Assembly: GCA_946479905.1 (NCBI GenBank)
Contig: CAMLIA010000172.1
Location: forward strand, 1-9,381
DNA: 9,381 nucleotides
Direction of reading: 5' to 3'
Source: an uncultured Frankiales bacterium
GTDB taxonomy: Bacteria > Actinomycetota > Actinomycetes > Mycobacteriales > SCTD01
Shown here: positions 6,632 to 9,381 of the stretch, piece by piece
Position numbering within the stretch: position 1 is the first letter of the stretch
Layout of the letters: every line of letters starts with the position of its first letter
Notes under the pieces: model-generated
Told to the model about the DNA's origin: nothing
The model's input: the letters and a program-made list of their open reading frames with translations, nothing else
Databases searched by the model: none
Translations under genes and position numbers: made by a program

Positions 6632-8035
6632 ATGGGTCGAACACTGGCGGAGAAGGTCTGGGAGCAACACGTCGTGCGACGGGCGGAGGGCGAGCCCGAC
6701 CTGCTCTACATCGATCTCCACCTCGTGCACGAGGTGACGAGCCCGCAGGCCTTCGACGGCCTGCGGATGGCCGGCCGCCCGGTCCGCCGCCCGGACCTCA
6801 CCCTGGCCACGGAGGACCACAACGTCCCGACGCTGTTCGAGGGACCCGGCCTGACCATCACCGACCCCATCAGCGCCAAGCAGGTCGAGGCGCTGCGCAA
6901 GAACTGCGCCGAGTTCGGCATCCGGCTGCACCCGATGGGTGACGCCGGCCAGGGCATCGTCCACGTCATCGGTCCGCAGCTCGGCATCACGCAGCCGGGC
7001 ATGACCATCGTCTGCGGCGACAGCCACACGAGCACCCACGGCGCGTTCGGCGCGCTGGCCTTCGGCATCGGCACCAGCGAGGTGGAGCACGTCCTCGCGA
7101 CCCAGACCCTCCCGCTCCCGCGCCCGAAGACGATGGCGGTGACCGTCGAGGGCTCGCTGCCCCCAGGTGCCACGGCCAAGGACCTCGTGCTCGCCCTCAT
7201 CGCCCAGGTCGGCACCGGCGGGGGACAGGGGTACGTCGTGGAGTACCGCGGCGAGGCCATCCGCGCGCTGTCGATGGAGGGCCGCATGACGGTCTGCAAC
7301 ATGAGCATCGAGTGGGGTGCCCGGGCCGGGATGATCGCTCCCGACCAGACGACCTACGACTACCTCAAGGGCCGGCCGCACGCCCCGGCCGACTGGGACG
7401 AGGCCGTCGCGGCCTGGGACAGCCTGACGACCGACGAGGACGCCGTCTTCGACAAGGAGGTGGTGCTCGACGCGACCGGTGTCGCGCCCTTCGTGACGTG
7501 GGGCACCAACCCGGCACAGGGCGTCCCCCTGACCGGCACCGTCCCCGACCCTGCGTCGATGCCCGCAGGCAACGCGCGGGACGCCGCGCAGCGCGCCCTG
7601 GAGTACATGGGCCTGACGGCGGGAACGCCGATGCGCGACATCGCCATCGACACGGTGTTCCTCGGCTCGTGCACCAACGGCCGGATGGAGGACCTGCGTG
7701 CCGCCGCCGCCGTGCTCCAGGGTCGCAAGGTGGCGCAGGGGACCCGGATGCTGGTGGTGCCGGGCTCCATGCTGGTCAAGCAGCAGGCCGAGGCCGAGGG
7801 TCTCGACGCGCTCTTCACCGAGGCCGGGGCGGAGTGGCGCAGCGCCGGCTGCTCGATGTGCCTCGGCATGAACCCCGACACCCTGAACCCGGGGGAGCGC
7901 AGCGCGTCCACCAGCAACCGCAACTTCGAGGGCCGGCAGGGACGTGGCGGTCGCACCCACCTCGTCAGCCCGGAAGTGGCGGCTGCCACCGCCGTCCTCG
8001 GCCACCTCGCCTCACCCGCAGACCTGGAGAAGTGA
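6632..8035 (+). CDS. leuC: 3-isopropylmalate dehydratase large subunit
   Basis: A 467-residue aconitase-family protein. With LeuD it isomerises 2-isopropylmalate to 3-isopropylmalate in leucine biosynthesis, in the cytoplasm, using a [4Fe-4S] cluster. Seen: start [71 protein letters not shown], and the three cluster ligands Cys347 ([13 protein letters not shown]), Cys407 and Cys410 ([11 protein letters not shown]), then the family end [17 protein letters not shown]. The length is full. The ATG at 6632 is 38 bases from the divergent ndgR start, with only a weak GAGAAG ribosome site. Its TGA overlaps the leuD ATG by one base (TGATG), giving tight translational coupling. It is probably repressed or activated by NdgR through the shared intergenic region. 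Confidence 0.98.
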   Translation: MGRTLAEKVWEQHVVRRAEGEPDLLYIDLHLVHEVTSPQAFDGLRMAGRPVRRPDLTLATEDHNVPTLFEGPGLTITDPISAKQVEALRKNCAEFGIRLHPMGDAGQGIVHVIGPQLGITQPGMTIVCGDSHTSTHGAFGALAFGIGTSEVEHVLATQTLPLPRPKTMAVTVEGSLPPGATAKDLVLALIAQVGTGGGQGYVVEYRGEAIRALSMEGRMTVCNMSIEWGARAGMIAPDQTTYDYLKGRPHAPADWDEAVAAWDSLTTDEDAVFDKEVVLDATGVAPFVTWGTNPAQGVPLTGTVPDPASMPAGNARDAAQRALEYMGLTAGTPMRDIAIDTVFLGSCTNGRMEDLRAAAAVLQGRKVAQGTRMLVVPGSMLVKQQAEAEGLDALFTEAGAEWRSAGCSMCLGMNPDTLNPGERSASTSNRNFEGRQGRGGRTHLVSPEVAAATAVLGHLASPADLEK

Positions 8036-8628
8036 TGGACCCGTTCGTCAGCCACACCGGTACCGCCGTCCCGCTGCGCCGCAGCGACGTCGACACCGAC
8101 CAGATCATCCCGAGCGACTGGCTCAAGCGGGTCGAGCGCACCGGCTTCGGCAAGGGACTGTTCAGCCAGTGGCGCGAGGACCCTGACTTCGTGCTGAACG
8201 CCCCCGAGCGGCAGGGGGCGACGATCCTCGTCGCCGGTGAGAACTTCGGCACCGGCAGCTCGCGCGAGCACGCCGTCTGGGCCCTCACCGACTACGGCTT
8301 CAAGGTCGTCATCAGCCCTCGCTTCGCCGACATCTTCCGTGGCAACTCGTTGAAGGGCGGGCTGCTCCCGGTGCAGCTCCCGACCGAGGTCGTGGCCCAG
8401 CTCCAGGACCTCGTCGAGACCGATCCGACGACGCAGATCACCGTCGATCTCGAGGCTCGCGAGGTCCGCGCACCTGGCATCACCGCGTCCTTCGACCTCG
8501 ACGACTTCACGCGCTGGCGGCTCATGGAGGGCCTCGACGACATCGGACTGACCTTGCGACACGGCGACAGCATCACTTCTTTCGAGAAGGCTCGACCGAC
8601 GTGGAAGCCATCCGCAACGCGCGTCTGA
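8035..8628 (+). CDS. leuD: 3-isopropylmalate dehydratase small subunit
   Basis: A 197-residue swivel-domain partner of LeuC in the isopropylmalate isomerase step of leucine biosynthesis. Seen: HTGTAVPLRRSDVDTDQIIPSDWLKRVERTGFGKGLF near the N-terminus, the substrate-loop and signature region ILVAGENFGTGSSREHAVWALTDYGFKVVISPRFADIFRGNSLKGGLLPV at about 63-115, and the late DDFTRWRLMEGLDDIGLTLRHGDSITSFE typical of actinobacterial LeuD. The length is normal. Its start overlaps the leuC stop by one base. A strong hairpin follows 15 bases after its stop, so it is probably the last gene of the operon. Confidence 0.97.
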   Translation: MDPFVSHTGTAVPLRRSDVDTDQIIPSDWLKRVERTGFGKGLFSQWREDPDFVLNAPERQGATILVAGENFGTGSSREHAVWALTDYGFKVVISPRFADIFRGNSLKGGLLPVQLPTEVVAQLQDLVETDPTTQITVDLEAREVRAPGITASFDLDDFTRWRLMEGLDDIGLTLRHGDSITSFEKARPTWKPSATRV

Positions 8629-8643
8629 CCTGAGAGCAGGACA

Positions 8644-8676
8644 CGCGAGATCCCTTACGTGCCAAGGGGTTTCGCG
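8644..8676 (+). terminator. Strong hairpin terminator after leuCD
   Basis: Bases 8644-8656 pair with 8664-8676 over 13 consecutive pairs (two G-U), with a 7-base loop ACGTGCC. The core is CCCTT/AAGGG. There is no long T tract after the stem, as is common in actinobacterial terminators; the only T run (8670-8672) is within the 3' arm. The position, 15 bases past leuD, supports termination. Confidence 0.65.
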
Positions 8677-8763
8677 CGCGATACCTTCTCCCGCTCCATC
8701 CCGGCGAGTCGTCCGAGCTGCTGACAAGCGCTGCGACACAGGCAATCTCACTGCGCGTGGTGG

Positions 8764-8792
8764 TCGACGTGGGCGCAGCGTGCCCCTACCTT
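8764..8792 (+). promoter_or_regulatory. Putative hup promoter
   Basis: TCGACG (8764-8769) and TACCTT (8787-8792) are 17 bases apart. The start site would be near 8799, giving a leader of about 42 bases that includes the GGAGG ribosome site at 8828-8832. The rest of the 212-base leuD-hup gap shows only the terminator upstream and a second TACCTT at 8682 without a partner -35. Confidence 0.4.
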
Positions 8793-8807
8793 TTCCGCGA
8801 AGGGGCA
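8781..8807. promoter_or_regulatory. 7-bp inverted repeat across the hup -10 and start site
   Basis: TGCCCCT (8781-8787) and AGGGGCA (8801-8807) are perfect arms separated by 13 bases. The repeat brackets the proposed -10 and transcription start, so it could be an operator. It could instead be a second leuCD terminator, as it lies downstream of that operon. Confidence 0.4.
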
Positions 8808-8840
8808 GAGCGCCTCGTCAGTCCACGGAGGTACATCGCT

Positions 8841-9381
8841 GTGAACAAGGCCGAGCTGATCGAGGCCATCGCCGACCGCATCGGTGACAAGCGGACGGCG
8901 TCTGCTGCCGTCGAGGCAGTTGTCGACGCAGTCACGACTGCTGTTGCCAAGGGCGAGAAGGTCGCGATCGCGGGCTTCGGCGTCTTCGAGAAGGTGGACC
9001 GGGCCGCACGCATCGCGCGCAACCCGGCTACGGGTGCCCAGGTCAAGCTCAAGGCGACCTCGGTGCCGAAGTTCCGTCCGGGTCAGGGGTTCAAGGACGT
9101 CGTGTCTGGCGCCAAGAAGCTCGCTCCCGTTGCCAAGGCCACTGTTGCCAAGACCGTCGGAAAGGCTGCTCCTGTGACCAAGAAGGCTGCTCCCGCCAAG
9201 AAGGCCGCCGCCAAGAAGGCGCCGGCGAAGAAGGCTCCCGCCAAGAAGGCCGCTGCGAAGAAGGCGCCGGCCAAGAAGGCTCCTGCGAAGAAGGCGCCGG
9301 CCAAGAAGGCTCCTGCGAAGAAGGCGCCGGCCAAGAAGGCTCCTGCGAAGAAGGCGCCCGCCAAGAAGGCTCCTGCGAAGA
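8841..9381 (+). CDS. hup: HU-family nucleoid protein with a lysine-rich PAKK-repeat tail (C-terminus off window)
   Basis: DNA-binding protein HU of the actinobacterial HupB/HupS type, which bends and compacts DNA as a dimer. At least 180 residues are visible and the frame is still open at 9381. Residues 1-90 are the HU fold: [30 protein letters not shown], then [28 protein letters not shown] (the beta-arm with Arg60-Asn61-Pro62) and [18 protein letters not shown]. From about residue 96 there is a histone-H1-like basic tail of Ala, Pro and Lys, settling into (A/P)AKK pentads. Such tails increase DNA affinity and compaction. The GTG at 8841 has GGAGG 8 bases upstream. It stands alone after the leuCD terminator with its own likely promoter. 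The true tail length is unknown because of the window edge. Confidence 0.96.
   Translation, partial: MNKAELIEAIADRIGDKRTASAAVEAVVDAVTTAVAKGEKVAIAGFGVFEKVDRAARIARNPATGAQVKLKATSVPKFRPGQGFKDVVSGAKKLAPVAKATVAKTVGKAAPVTKKAAPAKKAAAKKAPAKKAPAKKAAAKKAPAKKAPAKKAPAKKAPAKKAPAKKAPAKKAPAKKAPAK
9198..9377 (+). repeat. 30-bp tandem repeat encoding the HU tail
   Basis: Six 30-bp units, each coding for two pentads of the type KKAPA. Units 9258-9287, 9288-9317 and 9318-9347 are identical, and 9348-9377 differs by one silent base (CCG to CCC). The first two units (9198-9257) have diverged more. The array continues past the window edge. The DNA-level identity points to recent copy-number change by slippage or recombination. 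Confidence 0.9.

Noticed and set aside
6594..6644. A longer N-terminus for the IclR regulator ([17 protein letters not shown])
   Set aside because: It would overlap leuC and remove the divergent promoter region. NdgR-type proteins begin near the SGVGVLDKA segment, which fits the GTG at 6593.
9083..9364. A minus-strand frame coding for a [11 protein letters not shown] repeat, which looks like a membrane protein
   Set aside because: It is the antisense of the AAG-rich PAKK repeat of HU, which reads as Phe/Leu/Ala/Gly and only mimics hydrophobic repeats.
9198..9377. CRISPR-like repeats
   Set aside because: The 30-bp units are contiguous with no spacers and are in frame with the HU coding sequence.

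Overview
The window is chromosomal DNA from a high-GC actinobacterium. Most codons end in G or C, several genes start with GTG, and the tRNA genes encode no CCA. The gene order FAH-family hydrolase, gltX, tRNAs, IclR regulator, leuC, leuD, lysine-tailed HU is one I recall from Mycobacterium (Rv2993c, gltS, Rv2989, leuC, leuD, hupB) and Streptomyces (gltX, ndgR, leuCD, hupS). The genus cannot be fixed from sequence reading alone.

Layout. (1) Bases 1-2323, minus strand: most of a large SARP/AfsR-type regulator with a winged-helix, BTAD, P-loop ATPase and TPR-like architecture; its C-terminus lies off the left edge. (2) 2316-4549, plus strand: a divergent FAH-family hydrolase overlapping gltX (glutamyl-tRNA synthetase) by ATGA. 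(3) 4573-4748, plus strand: tRNA-Gln(CTG) and tRNA-Glu(CTC), the two tRNAs that a non-discriminating GluRS charges. (4) 4711-5811, minus strand: an accessory-looking pair, a 68-aa Cys-motif protein followed by an HNH endonuclease with four regularly spaced Cys3His modules. The last 12 codons and the stop codon of the endonuclease are the antisense of tRNA-Glu. (5) 5919-6593, minus strand: ndgR/ltbR-type IclR regulator, divergent from leuC across only 38 bp. (6) 6632-8628, plus strand: leuC and leuD, translationally coupled and followed by a strong hairpin. (7) 8841 to the right edge: an HU-family nucleoid protein with a long PAKK-repeat tail, cut by the window end.

How the parts work together. 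GluRS and its tRNAs form a translation module. NdgR very probably controls leuCD and itself from the 38-bp divergent region, which carries a match to the LtbR box as I recall it. HU is a separate transcription unit with its own promoter. The conserved backbone is ordinary actinobacterial housekeeping DNA. The region between tRNA-Glu and ndgR is the unusual part: the zinc-module HNH nuclease, its hairpin-buried ribosome binding site and its tRNA-derived C-terminus are the main things to follow up. No CRISPR array, insertion sequence or replication origin was seen, and no gene-free stretch exceeds 300 bases; the longest, 8629-8840, is described under its regulatory features.
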